A stretch of DNA of 64,000 nt from Blasia pusilla (Eukaryota; Marchantiophyta; Marchantiopsida; Blasiales). A program made the translations under genes and the position numbers. The notes beneath the pieces are model-generated. The model ran no database searches and was not told where the DNA came from. It worked only from the letters and a program-made list of their open reading frames with translations. How positions within the stretch are numbered: the first letter of the stretch is position 1; each line of letters begins with the position of its first letter. Of this stretch, positions 1-9,939 are shown in pieces. The stretch is from positions 9,610,001 to 9,674,000 of the forward strand of contig CM114275.1 of NCBI GenBank assembly GCA_050084515.1, written 5' to 3'.

Positions 1-205
1 TCACTGAATGCACAATCCTCTCCGCTAGTCCATGCGCCTAAGGATGATCTCGCAAAGTGGCGCTCCGTCAAAAGTAAAGGTCCTGCAAAATCCAAACTCC
101 ATCTATAACCTAAGCCCATGATTGGAAGTGGATGCAGCTGTGGAGTCAAAGCAGTGAAAAATGCCCATACTTGATCACACACCATGCATCTGGCAACAAA
201 TAACA
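1..205 (-). pseudogene. Integrase remnant, copy A
   Basis: This stretch matches, piecewise, the integrase of copy C. Bases 57-205 correspond to about 61220-61372 (region of the zinc-binding Cys pair), and bases 1-57 to about 60965-61015 (near the end of the catalytic core). The roughly 200 bp between those segments is missing, so the catalytic core is largely gone. The join with RNase H near 205 also skips about 670 bp of the intact order. It cannot encode a working integrase. Confidence 0.7.
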
Positions 206-560
206 CTTGAAATGTGCGACAATCCACACCTCAGCTAAGCACTCACCCTCATACGAGCTATACTTTGCCATTGTAGTGTTGTTCGAGCGAGTAGCGTACG
301 CCACCACAAACACTCTACCATCATCGTCATGTTGGGTGAGCACGGCTCCAAGCCCCAACATGCTCCAATTGGGATGCAATTGGAAAGGACGCCCCTTGAT
401 CGGTCTCCTCAATATGGGCGCGGATGTCAATCTGTCCTTGAGTAGCTGAAATGCTCTCTCTTGCTCATCCCCCAAGTGCCACTCCTGATCCATCTTGGTC
501 AACAAGGTTAGCGGCTTTGTAATTGAAGTGAAGCCCTTGACTCACCGTCGATAAAAGTTC
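206..560 (-). pseudogene. RNase H domain, copy A (truncated)
   Basis: The open frame at 505-146 holds the RNase H start typical of Ty3/gypsy: a stretch ending LGLGAVLTQ, the Y-E-G-E-C-L-A block with the catalytic Glu, and then HFKCYLL. The first catalytic Asp appears replaced (HPNWSML here against HTDWSML in copy C). After HFKCYLL the frame jumps into integrase zinc-domain sequence, so the C-terminal catalytic Asp of the ITDH motif is missing. It is clearly inactive. Confidence 0.8.
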
Positions 561-599
561 GCCAATCCCATGAATGCACGAACTCGACTCACATCTGTA

Positions 600-1453
600 G
601 GACGTGAAATAGCCTCTATCCTTCTCTACTGCACACCAAAGCCACTTGGGTATATTGTATGACCCAAGTACTAAATCTGGTCATAGAAGAGTTTGCACTT
701 GCTTGGATGTAGCTTCCGCCCATATAATTGTTATCGTCAAAATACCTCCTCTAAATGTCGCTCATGCTCCTCAACCGTGGTGCTAAAGATTACGATGTCA
801 TCAATATAACACCTAGCAAAATCCATACCTACCAAGATCCTATCCATGACCCTCTAAAACTCAGCCGGAGTGTTCTTTTACCAAAATGGTAAGAACCGCC
901 ACTAGAACAAACAACCCTTCTCGTGAGGATCAATGCCCCAAAATGCCGTCTTCTGCCTCTCCTCCAATTTGATAGGCAACGGATGGTATAAGGCTTGAAT
1001 ATCTTATGAAAAAAATACCTTTGCATGCCCAGTAGCATCAAAGATCTCCTCAGGGATGGGTATGGCATATTTGTCGGACTTTTTCTTCCGATTGATAGGT
1101 CGGTAATCTCCACACATCCGCCTAACCGTCCAATTGCCATGTACATCCTTTTTGGCGGGCATGACAATGTCAGATGCATACTCTCCATGTGACATCTCCA
1201 CTAGTCTTGCTCCAACCAAGTCTTGGCTCCTACTTTGAATGAGAGCCCTCTCCATGACTCTATACCTATAGGGTCGTGGGAAGATCGGCGTGTCACTCCA
1301 TAACTCAATGCAGATCCATGGGCCCTTCAGCGTACCCACATCATGCATGCTAAATGAAAAACAACTCCTATAAATCCTAAGGAACCGGTGTATCCGGCGC
1401 CGCTCTCCTCCTATAAATTTAGGGCCCATATCTGGCTCCCAAGTCTCCATCAT
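600..1453 (-). pseudogene. Reverse transcriptase domain, copy A (frameshifted)
   Basis: The frame at 1453-1004 carries the RT fingers region: HGEYASDIVMPAKKD, then MCGDYRPINRKKKSDKYAIP, the usual plant Ty3/gypsy 'DYRxLN..T..DxYPLP' block, and PEEIFDATGHAKVF. The palm continues in another frame, where the catalytic YIDD motif (F-A-R-C-Y-I-D-D-I-V) is readable at about 797-808. At least two frameshifts separate these parts. It would have copied element RNA in cytoplasmic particles. The same blocks occur in copy C at 63.1-62.4 kb. Confidence 0.85.
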
Positions 1454-1794
1454 GACTACGATAAGACTCGTCGACGTGGATGTTGGTGGTTACTATAATG
1501 CAACCCTGTCTCGGACAGTAGAACTCGGCTACTCCCCTACAGCCAACTGCAAACTCTAATCTCCCCGTGCAATACCCAAAACCACGCTCGATGTTATGGC
1601 TATCATCTCCTAACGTACCTGCAAACATCCGAAGAAGTCCAAGGGTGTCTTTCCCGATTTTCCCTCGTGTATCGATCTCCTCGGTCTCGCCCCCAACCAC
1701 TGCCTCAACCGTCTCGGTAGGCATGGGGCTTACCAACGCAACAGCTATGATCTATCGCATCCTCAAACGACGCTGCTCAGCTACTGTTAAGCTG
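1454..1794 (-). pseudogene. Linker between methyltransferase and RT, copy A
   Basis: No known domain is recognised. A 105-codon frame (1736-1419) has a G-E-T-E-E-I-D-T-R-G-K-like stretch and a Y-C-P-R-Q-G segment. The same linker recurs in copy C (about 63566-63259) and partly at 48.35-48.46 kb. It is therefore an inherited part of the polyprotein rather than an insertion, and may contain a cleavage site. Confidence 0.5.
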
Positions 1795-2845
1795 AAAATC
1801 CATATCAAGCAATTCAAGTCCATTGCCTGACCCAAGACATGACATCATGATGCCTCTAATAGTGACGGTATTTCCGTCACTCCTATGGGTAATCCCATTG
1901 CTTACTCTCGCTTATCGGCGTTGGGCTCCATCAACCTCTATACATGGTCATCCCAAACCAAAGCAGGTCTGGCCTACTTGAATGGATAGGAACTGGGAAA
2001 ACTCAAAAATGTGGGAAAGGCCGCCCGTGGCATGCCATCTTGTTGACCACAGTCAATGAAAATTGATCATCGTGCCTCACTACCTATGATTGACGACCTC
2101 AATCCATAATGGAATCCACCAACAAATCAGAGGGGCGCTCCACTCTCGCATATGGCCTCCGCAAAACCTCATGTGGCACCAAGTTAGTCCACCAAACACG
2201 CAGGCGATGTGCTCGTGAACCTACACTTTCCGCATCCAAAAATACTACTCAACCAATCCATGCACGCACTTGATGTGCACTCGTCACCACCCATGACCTC
2301 GAATCTCCCAAGATTGGCACATTCTCTGGAATGTATGGTGGAGAACGCGACAAATGCTCTTGCAAGTGTCGCAAAATCCGCATCATCTCCCGAAACAACC
2401 TGGACCGAGAGTGAGCTAACCCGGTACCTCATGTAGGACTTGATTGGCCCTGTCACGGCCAACCAACAATGACCAAGTCTATGGTCCCTACCCGCTCCAA
2501 GTCTTGCGTCCCAATATCCCTCGGTAGGGAACTCTAGTATCCTTAGAGAGCGGACGGAGACAACAAGTCGGGAAAACGGAGGTCTAACTGCACCACATGG
2601 TGAAGTGAAGTGGACCTCGCAACATCATCAATCTCAACGTACAGGTACAATTGCATGCGCACTCTTGCGTGCAAAACAACAGCTAAACTAGTGCTAATCC
2701 CTCCAAAGAGAACGAGCATGCAAATATCCTCCTCAGGGATGCACCACACAATTGGAATGGTATCCAAAGGGCTCATAGAAGCACTTTCGGCTACCTCAGG
2801 TTCCGCTGACCCGTCACGCTTTGGTGCAAACGCCTCGCTCCACAA
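1795..2845 (-). pseudogene. Cytosine-C5 DNA methyltransferase domain, copy A (decayed)
   Basis: Family motifs appear in order on the minus strand. Motif I, LFGGIST then VEIDD, is near 2710-2640, with the leading Asp changed to Val. Motif IV reads GWP-stop-QGQS near 2440-2465: the catalytic Cys codon is TGA at 2453-2455. Motif VI, PENVPILG, is near 2310-2335. A DAESVGSRAH...WWTNL block lies near 2170-2235, and a motif X-like VEPNADKRE...MGLPIG near 1880-1935, followed by an LGQAMDL-like block. The late blocks resemble the Dnmt3/DRM group (known features: A-H-R-A-R before a WxNL, then an R-x-x-L-G-x end). C5 methyltransferases add methyl groups to cytosine in DNA. Several frameshifts are present, so it is inactive. 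The domain sits between protease and RT of a retrotransposon. Confidence 0.8.
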
Positions 2846-3139
2846 GGTCTACACATGCTCAGCGGCTAAGCGTCAAAGCTCCTCACTCGAGCCCCAAAGC
2901 GGCACCTCTCCTCCACAGAATGATGTCGCTACCATGACACTCCTCTCCATGGAAATGTCAGGAATGGGAGTGTCCTTTGCATGGACATGTCCCTCAATCA
3001 AATCACTAGGCAAAGCGATGATGTTGCTAAATGCTGCTAAGGTCGCCATCTCTCATGGTCGTCGCTTGATCTCTCCTGGCCGTTGCTCGACTATTGCATC
3101 TATGAATCAAATGGGTAATGAGCTAAGGCTCCCATCACC

Positions 3140-3985
3140 TTATTCCCATTCTGGTCTATAGGATGCTGGCTCCTCCCAATAGTCCAGGGAAAACCCCATC
3201 GGGTACAACACGGCTCCACCAACCAAAACGTCGTAGGACTCTACATTGGTCACAATCGCCTTGGCTTGCACCACGGACTCATCTGTAGGATATCTCGAGA
3301 AAATCCTCACCATGACCTCTTTTCGGGTGATATACTGTGTGGTACTTGCTTCACCCAAGGATGTCTATATCCTGAATGGACAACTCTCCATATCGGCTCT
3401 CATCAAGCCCAATCTTGTGAATGCCGCTTTCCCCAACATCACAAATTGCGCTCCTGAATCCAACAAGATGCATTGTGGACTAAGAACTCTACCTCATGGA
3501 CTCACCAACTAGAAGACCTCTCCCTAGTTATCCAGCAACACAACACTTGGAGAAGCCATGGCACGCTCTATCGCGGGTCTAGCGGGCATCTCCGCTATCC
3601 CAGCAGCCGTAGCTTGCCATGAATTTGACGTGGACGGCCTGAGCATTGGCTCCAAGGGCAAGTCCATCACCTCCTCTACAATCACCTCTGAACGTGATGT
3701 AGGAACTCCAACTCCATGCTCACATAGCGTAACGGCCAGCTTGAAAACCTCGCCGGGCGTTTCTCCCAATGTCATAACATCAGAAGCAGAAAATAAAGAA
3801 GCACGGTACACAACGGTGGCCGCCCCCAAAAACATGCTCGATACATGCTCCTCCTGAGCATTAGCAATAGGAGTTGTCACACTTGCTTCTCCCATCGCCC
3901 TCTGTGCCTGCACACCAACAACATCACCAACTCTCCGGGAACTTTGATTAGGACCCATCGATGGGGTCCTCATCGCCTCGGACAA
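3140..3985 (-). pseudogene. Aspartic protease region, copy A
   Basis: The active-site block LLDSGAQFVMLGKAAF (D-S-G) is readable near 3490-3410. It is followed by a 72-codon frame (3358-3140) containing AKAIVTNVESYDVLVGGAVL and PMGFSLDYWEE, typical of the distal half of retroviral-type proteases. The frame 3985-3524 upstream is the gag-protease spacer and ends in SPSVVLLDN. The plus-strand copy at 46.8-47.2 kb has the same order. It would process the polyprotein, but frameshifts now prevent that. Confidence 0.75.
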
Positions 3986-4083
3986 CGTGAAAGACTGAGG
4001 AAGCCTTGTCTGTTCCTGGCTTCCCCTTGATGTGGATCCAACTCTACGGCTGATCTACACGTAACAACTGCGGCGACCTCCAT

Positions 4084-5440
4084 CTAAGCAACCCCGCACA
4101 TCCAATCGGGATCCTTGCTTTCTCTCGCTGCTCCATATGATGTCGATGCCACCGATCTGGCACAGGGTAACCTCAGTGCCATAGCGGGAATATGTTGTTG
4201 TAGCTGCTGTATCTGAGCAGCCATCCTAGCCTCATGCCTGACGTCTCCCTCGATGCGTCTAGTTGTTGGGACTCTACCTCCTCCATGGGAAACTCCACCA
4301 ACCCCTTGGGCAACTCCAACTCCTCCTCCCCCAATAGGACCACTTGGCGCACGACCTCTAGGCCCACCTGGACTGGCAACTCGCTCTGGTGCCCTCTCTG
4401 GCCCTCGGTCCAAACATAACTCAGGGTGCAAGCTGAAACACTTGGCGTGTGTGTGACTGTACCTCTGACAATAGTCACACTGATAACCTCCTGGTGCAGC
4501 ACCATCTCTACCTCCATGCTCAAGCACACCTCCATGAACCTGTCGAGTACAATCGCGCTGGTGATGGGCTCCACCACATACCCAAAAAATATTACATGGC
4601 GGCTGCTGCTGCTGCGCCACATATGAAGGCGCGAGTCTGTGTGGCACATGCTCTTGATGACTTCCATGTGCTCGTCGTGCCACAGTCCTCTCTCGAAATC
4701 CACGCTGCTGCACTAGTGCTGCGGATACTCATGGCTGTTCTCGCCCAAAACTCATGGTGGCTACACTCTCCTCCGCCATGTTGCGCTCAATGTTCTTGAC
4801 GGTCCTAAAAACATCTCTAAATGTAGAGGAGATGTTCATAAGGAGCACCCCCTTGCGCACGCGTGTCCGCAGGGTTTGGTCCAACATCGCGTACCATGAC
4901 TGGATAGCTTGAGCCTATGTCATCCCCTCAATGACGTTAATCAACCGGCGCAAGCGAGTGTAAGCCTCACACAAACTCTCACCCGGGCGCCTCTAGAAGT
5001 GGTGGATGCTCTGCAACTTCTCTATCCGTAGCCCATGGTAGCCCGTCCGCTACTCAGCAAAGAACTCAACCACGGGGTTGAACCTAAGGCGAACCCGACT
5101 GGACGGTGCAACTACTCTAATTCGAGTGAACCCTCCTAAAGCATCACTCGCGGAAGAGGAAGAGGCCTCTCCTCACTCCTCCTCCTCATCGGGAAACGAC
5201 TCAGTCCATGACACATAATGTGGGTCATAGTAGAGTCGCCATGCCTCAATCTCTGGGCGTATCCGAGGGAAAATTCATGATAATTGTCCATGGGTACCTC
5301 CTCCAAATGCTGGAACATTCCGTTCCATGTTGTAAACGGGTTGAACTCTCTAGAGTTCATAGCCCGCTTTGAGTCACACCACCTCCTAAACTCCGCAATG
5401 AAGTCATGTAACTCTATAGTGCCTACATCACTCGACACCT
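4084..5440 (-). pseudogene. Gag, capsid to nucleocapsid part, copy A
   Basis: Capsid-like sequence (RRPGESLCEAYTRLRRLI, then a W-Y-x-x-L-D block) runs from 5440 to about 4850 with frameshifts. The 209-codon frame 4713-4084 holds the nucleocapsid. One zinc knuckle is intact as CDYCQRYSHTHAKC (Cx2Cx4Hx4C). A second, VCGGAHHQRDC, has lost its first Cys. Gly/Arg-rich sequence follows, typical of RNA-binding gag tails. The foldback element separates this part from the gag N-terminus. Confidence 0.75.
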
Positions 5441-5479
5441 ACGCAGTCCTCTACCCGGGGGCTGGTATTCTGGTAGGAG

Positions 5480-6060
5480 GGAGGAAGAGAGGAGAGTCTC
5501 TCTTTAAAAAAAAGGCACAAAAGAGAAAAAAAACCGAAACTCTCTTCAAAAAATATGAAGATTATGGATAATAAGTGAGTAATTTTTTTTGAAGAGAGGA
5601 AACTTAGTCCAACCCGTTGGAATGAGGAGGATTGCAATTTTTTGGTTTTTTTTTTGGGTAAAGGAAAATTTTCATTTTTTGGGGTTTTTTTTAACATTTG
5701 CAACCCGTCAAACTTTGATGGGTTGCTTTCTAGGCATCATGGCGATCCATCAGACTCCGACGGGTTTCTTGTTGGCTTAAAAAGCAACCCGTCGCAGTTT
5801 GACGAGTTATAAATGTTAAAAAAAACCCTACAAAATGAAAAAATTTCCTTAACAAAAAGAAAACCAAAAAATTGCAACCCGTTAGATTCCAACAGATTGG
5901 AAAGGTAAAAAAAAAAAAACCAACAAAATTTCAAAAAAAAAATTCACAACCATTTTTTTTGGAAAATTTTTTCCTTTTCAAATTATCAAAATTTTCCTCT
6001 CTCCAACCTGTTGGAAACTCTCATCAAACCAAAAGAGCCCTAGGGGTTGCCAATATCTTC
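5480..6060. repeat. Foldback (long inverted repeat) element inside gag
   Basis: Two A/T-rich arms of roughly 140 bp (about 5590-5735 and 5775-5915) are imperfect reverse complements around a short spacer near 5736-5775. Both arms contain GCAACCCGTC-type blocks next to T-runs or A-runs. More homopolymer DNA flanks them. Gag sequence continues on both sides (to 5440 and from about 6115), so this is an insertion. No transposase is present. Target duplications could not be fixed because the borders are low-complexity. Confidence 0.7.
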
Positions 6061-6114
6061 CTCTCTCCTCTCTTCTTCTCTTCCTCTCCTCTTACCGCTC
6101 CTCTCCTCTATCCT

Positions 6115-6345
6115 GGTTGTCCATCTTGTAAGCCCAACTGGTAGGACCACTCAATGTGTATGGTGGATCACTAACACACTCCTCTACACTCTCCCCCTTG
6201 TCTGACGACGACACAGAAGGAGATCGAGATGGTCTCTCTTGTGGAGACCCTCGTAACCTTGCGCCACTCTGGGTAAACCCTCTAGAGCTACTCTCATGTC
6301 CACTATCTCGCCTCTCAAAATCCTGAAAGGACGCCGTGATGACCC
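6115..6345 (-). pseudogene. Probable gag N-terminus, copy A
   Basis: One minus-strand frame stays open for about 75 codons here. It is rich in Ser, Arg and Glu (blocks FQDFERRDSGHESS and RPSRSPSVSSSDKGES) and ends in GPTSWAYKM next to the foldback element. Position and composition suit a disordered gag N-terminus. No second copy of this part exists in the window, so the call is an inference. Confidence 0.4.
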
Positions 6346-7340
6346 TTGTACTCCTCTCACACGATCACTCTCAATTTTTTGAGTAATCCCTCAATCACTC
6401 AAATTAAACATGGGGCACTCAATCTACACTCTCTCAGTGAGACGTGTGTTGTGCATAAACAGGCGGCGTGGTGCGGCAAATCAACTGATCTATCGTCTCA
6501 TCGACAAACCATCCTCAACTCTGGAAATCCCACACAGTTCTATGTCCCCTAAACCCATACATCATCGATGCTCTCAGCGTCAGCAGGAAACCCAATATCC
6601 CAAATAACTTCCCAATACCCAGAATACCCTAACACGTGTAGGGCAAAAGACTAGAATGGATAACTTGAGAATAGATGTGAATGTCGCTCCTCAACAACTG
6701 CAAATCTCGACCCCAACTCGGTTGTAAAGACAACTCCTTCAAATAGCACGTCGTACTCCCCTGGTATTGACGATGCTCAAATCTCCTCGATGCGTAGTGC
6801 AGGTCCAGCGGTCTGGTGCGGCACTGGCGGCACGGAATGGCTACAAACGGCACGGCACTTGATAACAGGTGCGGCACTATGCGTCATACCCTCCTCAACA
6901 GTAACATATACTCTACTCCCCAATGATGGTGCGGCTCCGCGATCAAGACGATGCGGTACAACCACTAACGGTACGGCGTAGAAATCGGTGGCGCGTTGCG
7001 AGTACGGGCGTCACGCCACGGTACTCGATCGTTGTCGAGCAGATACCAATCACAACATAGCAAAGTGGAAAGGAAACTACAATCCCATGAATCTAAAGAG
7101 GTCACACTGTCGAAGTCGCGAGTTAACGAGTGGCGATGATTGATACAGACTCACCAAGTACATCAACGACGGCTCTTCTTGGCCTTAAACGGTGTTGGTG
7201 ACTGGTCGTTGTCTTGAATAGCGGCACTGGCGCCGCTTGCGGCAACTAATAGCGGCGTAGCGGCGGTAGCAAATGGCAGCAACGACAACTCACGTCGGCA
7301 GCAAACGGCGGCGACAGTTCATTAGATGAGTCTTCTTGTG
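6346..7340. other. Unassigned sequence upstream of copy A gag
   Basis: No gene is seen. The stretch is fairly CpG-rich for this window and repeats short GCGGCACTGGCGGC-like words at about 6790-6870 and 7200-7320. By position it could hold the leader and 5' LTR of copy A, but no primer site or LTR partner is recognisable. Confidence 0.3.
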
Positions 7341-9100
7341 CTTCATTTGCATGACTATTCACGCTTATGTAAGGTCAAGAAAACAAGATTGATATATGAC
7401 CTGATCATGAGTAGGATGAAATAAAAAAGGAATGAAAAGATTTTAGTCAAACGCAAGTCTCCTATCAAAAACTTGTATGGAATCCTGCTTGCTACCTCCA
7501 TGTTGAATCCAAATGATGCAACCGATTGCATCTCCAAAATCAGCAGGATTGCATTGGATTTCACCTGCTATAGAGTGTGCCCCTGATATATCTTCATTGT
7601 GTATGGTGCAATGTGTATGTCCATTTCTACTTAGTTTGCACCTTCAATTCAACCTGTGAGGCCTTCTCTCCCCTCCATCTCAAATTTGGGCATGGGCACA
7701 ATCCGTGCATTTTAACACTTAGAGAAGATATCTCCTTTCGCTTTGGCTTCTCACAATCTTGTTGGTGGCGATGAATAAGCCAATTTCATCCGGTATCCAA
7801 CTCTAGATCACTCTATCTCAAACAAAAAGGTTAGTTCTCTGAGGTTTCCCAAGTCCAACGGAGTAAGGGTTCAATGGCAATGGAGATGCTACAGGTTGCA
7901 CATGGATTTCAACTTGCTTCATGCATAACAAGGCTGACATAGAACACCACAAGCGAAATGCCTTCAAAAGTAGAAAATGATGAAATCCGGATCATTAGTG
8001 CATTGGGACGACCACATGTTGTTCTAGTGACAAGCCCTTTGCTCATGTTTGCACATTTGAAGAAAAAAACATGGAACCTGATGGAGAACTTGAAACTGTT
8101 TTTCCACATTTCAACGGAATAGAGGACATGGGATGGGGGAAAGTTTAACATCCCATTGCATTGATGTGATCCATGGATGAAACGTGTTTGGAAGGAAAAG
8201 AGATCTCACTACATGAACATTGGGAGGGAGAGAGGGAGGAAAGTTGAAGTGCGGTGAGTGTTGCTTTTTGAACGACGAGGGACAAATTTTCATTGGAGTA
8301 CATTTTTTTGGCTTGGCAACCTAGGCTATTACATTGAGTGCTCAAGACAAGATTCGAAGATCAATGATACGTAGAAAATTATCAACATATCCATCCCCCT
8401 ATTGAGAGGAGCCCTAATCCACATACCTAGGAAGCACGTTCCTATTATTCTAGGAGAAAATATTCCAAATTCCATGCAGCAATCTCCATTCTAGGCTGAC
8501 TTTGGGACTAATTTCAAAGCAATTCGGACTATCCAAAGGGAAGCAATTGATCATGATGGACCGATGTAAGGTAGAGATGATGGAGTGAATTGTCAAATGC
8601 AACAAGTATCTTGAAGCCAAGTTGGTGAGAACTACAATGAAAGTGAAAGTCAAACCTGGCTACAAGAAGATGGTCCATAACTTGGAGGACGAGGTATGAT
8701 AGGCACTAGATAGGCGGCAAGAAGCAAAAGAGAGCATGAAAGATTTGGAGATGATATGGCAAACTTAATGAATGCTCAAAATGGGAAATTAGCTTTTCTT
8801 GCTTGGGAGATGATGAGTGGTGACTATCTAGATTTCAAATTTTTAAGAAAATAATTTAGGAAAAATAATTTCCAAAAGAGACTTTTTCCTTTTCTTATTG
8901 AGAAAAAACCTTCCCATCATTCTACTTTTCAACTTATAATAGGGTATGATTAACAAAATACTTCATTATCTATCTTTAGGGATGAATTTCACAAGTGACT
9001 ATCATTCAACGAGCTAACGCCCATTTATGATCTGATTTTTCTATTTTAAATTTCATAATTATGATTAAAAACTACCCAAATTTAAACTTCTAGTCTACTT
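7341..9100. other. Noncoding stretch, nothing recognised
   Basis: No family is recognised. At about 8540-8760 the plus strand carries a Lys-rich, stop-interrupted translation (MKVKVKPGYKKMVHNLEDEV) that may be an old coding relic, but it has no identifiable homologue by eye. From 8800 onward the DNA becomes strongly A/T-rich. Confidence 0.3.
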
Positions 9101-9129
9101 TTGAGGAGAAATAATATATTTTTGCATCC

Positions 9130-9840
9130 TTATTTGTTAAAATTAGGGACCCTAAATTTTTACAAATATGTTGAATGTATAGAATGTAACATCATGAAAT
9201 TTGACAGATAAAAAAATATGTCCCTCATTCATAGAAAAAGAATAGTTATAGTCGATTCTTTAACCTTCTTGATTAAGAAAATATGAAAACTAGTATTTTT
9301 TTGCTTGTGCGATGCACTCGATCAAATGAATGGAAATGAAAATACCCTAAAGAGGATAAAATAATTTGAACTTGTTAAATACTATTACTTTTTGTCTCAT
9401 GTAATGCATTCAAATTGATTTATGGAAATAAAAATAATCATAATGAAATTCTTAATTTAATATTCAAATGATTTTACTTGTTAATTTTGGCTGAAATAAT
9501 TTATCAAAGATTTTTTATCCCTTGTGATCTCGCAGTTAAGGGAGGGAAATTAATCATTTTGATCCAATTTTTGTTCTTTAAATATACTTTGAAATTTGCC
9601 TCCCATCCAAGCTTTAAGAAAAAATTACTTTAATCCTTTTGGAAGGTAGTTATGTTTCACTTTTGTATGATTATCCTTCTCAATTTTCTAAAATCAGATA
9701 TAACATTTTTTTCAATGAATGAGGGAGAGAAGGTTTCTATCCGTCAATTTTAATGATGTTAGTCAATTTTAATGATGTTACACTCTATACATTCAACATA
9801 TGTGTAAAAATATCACATTATACTATCTATTTGTGCCAAT
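9130..9840. repeat. Long imperfect inverted repeat (~0.7 kb, A/T-rich)
   Basis: Sequence around 9150-9260 (with ATATGTTGAATGTATAGA and TCCCTCATTCAT) reappears as its reverse complement around 9690-9820. Arms are at least about 120 bp with roughly 75-80% identity by eye, and about 400 bp of A/T-rich DNA lies between. A short direct duplication (TCAATTTTAATGATGTTA, twice) is at about 9744-9780. It looks like a nonautonomous foldback-type transposon, with no coding capacity and unclear ends. Confidence 0.6.
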
Positions 9841-9939
9841 TTTATGGAGTTTTTTTTTCGTTTCTACCCTTGTAATTGAGTGCATCGTAATGGCAACAAA
9901 TTACTTGTAGAGGAAATAATATAAATTTGCAATAAAAAA

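Larger units (their letters stand above)
1..6345 (-). mobile_element. DNMT-PHD family Ty3/gypsy retrotransposon, copy A (decayed, runs off window start)
   Basis: Read on the minus strand, the order is gag (6345-4084), protease (3985-3140), DNA methyltransferase (about 2845-1795), linker, reverse transcriptase (1453-600), RNase H (about 560-206) and a scrap of integrase (205-1). Protease before RT and integrase last is Ty3/gypsy order; a methyltransferase between protease and RT is not usual. Every domain has stops or frameshifts. A foldback element splits gag at 5480-6060, and two internal deletions fuse RNase H to integrase near positions 205 and 57. The 5' LTR is not recognised. Neighbouring copies at 45.8-48.5 kb and 60-64 kb confirm the domain order. 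Confidence 0.85.

Noticed and set aside
2184-2462. 92-codon minus-strand frame as a separate protein
   Set aside because: It is the wrong phase of the methyltransferase domain; the family motifs lie in the neighbouring phases.
7222-7245. TGGCGCCGCTTGCGGCAAC resembling a plant Asp-tRNA primer site
   Set aside because: On the wrong strand for copy A, several mismatches, and embedded in a run of similar GCGGC words.
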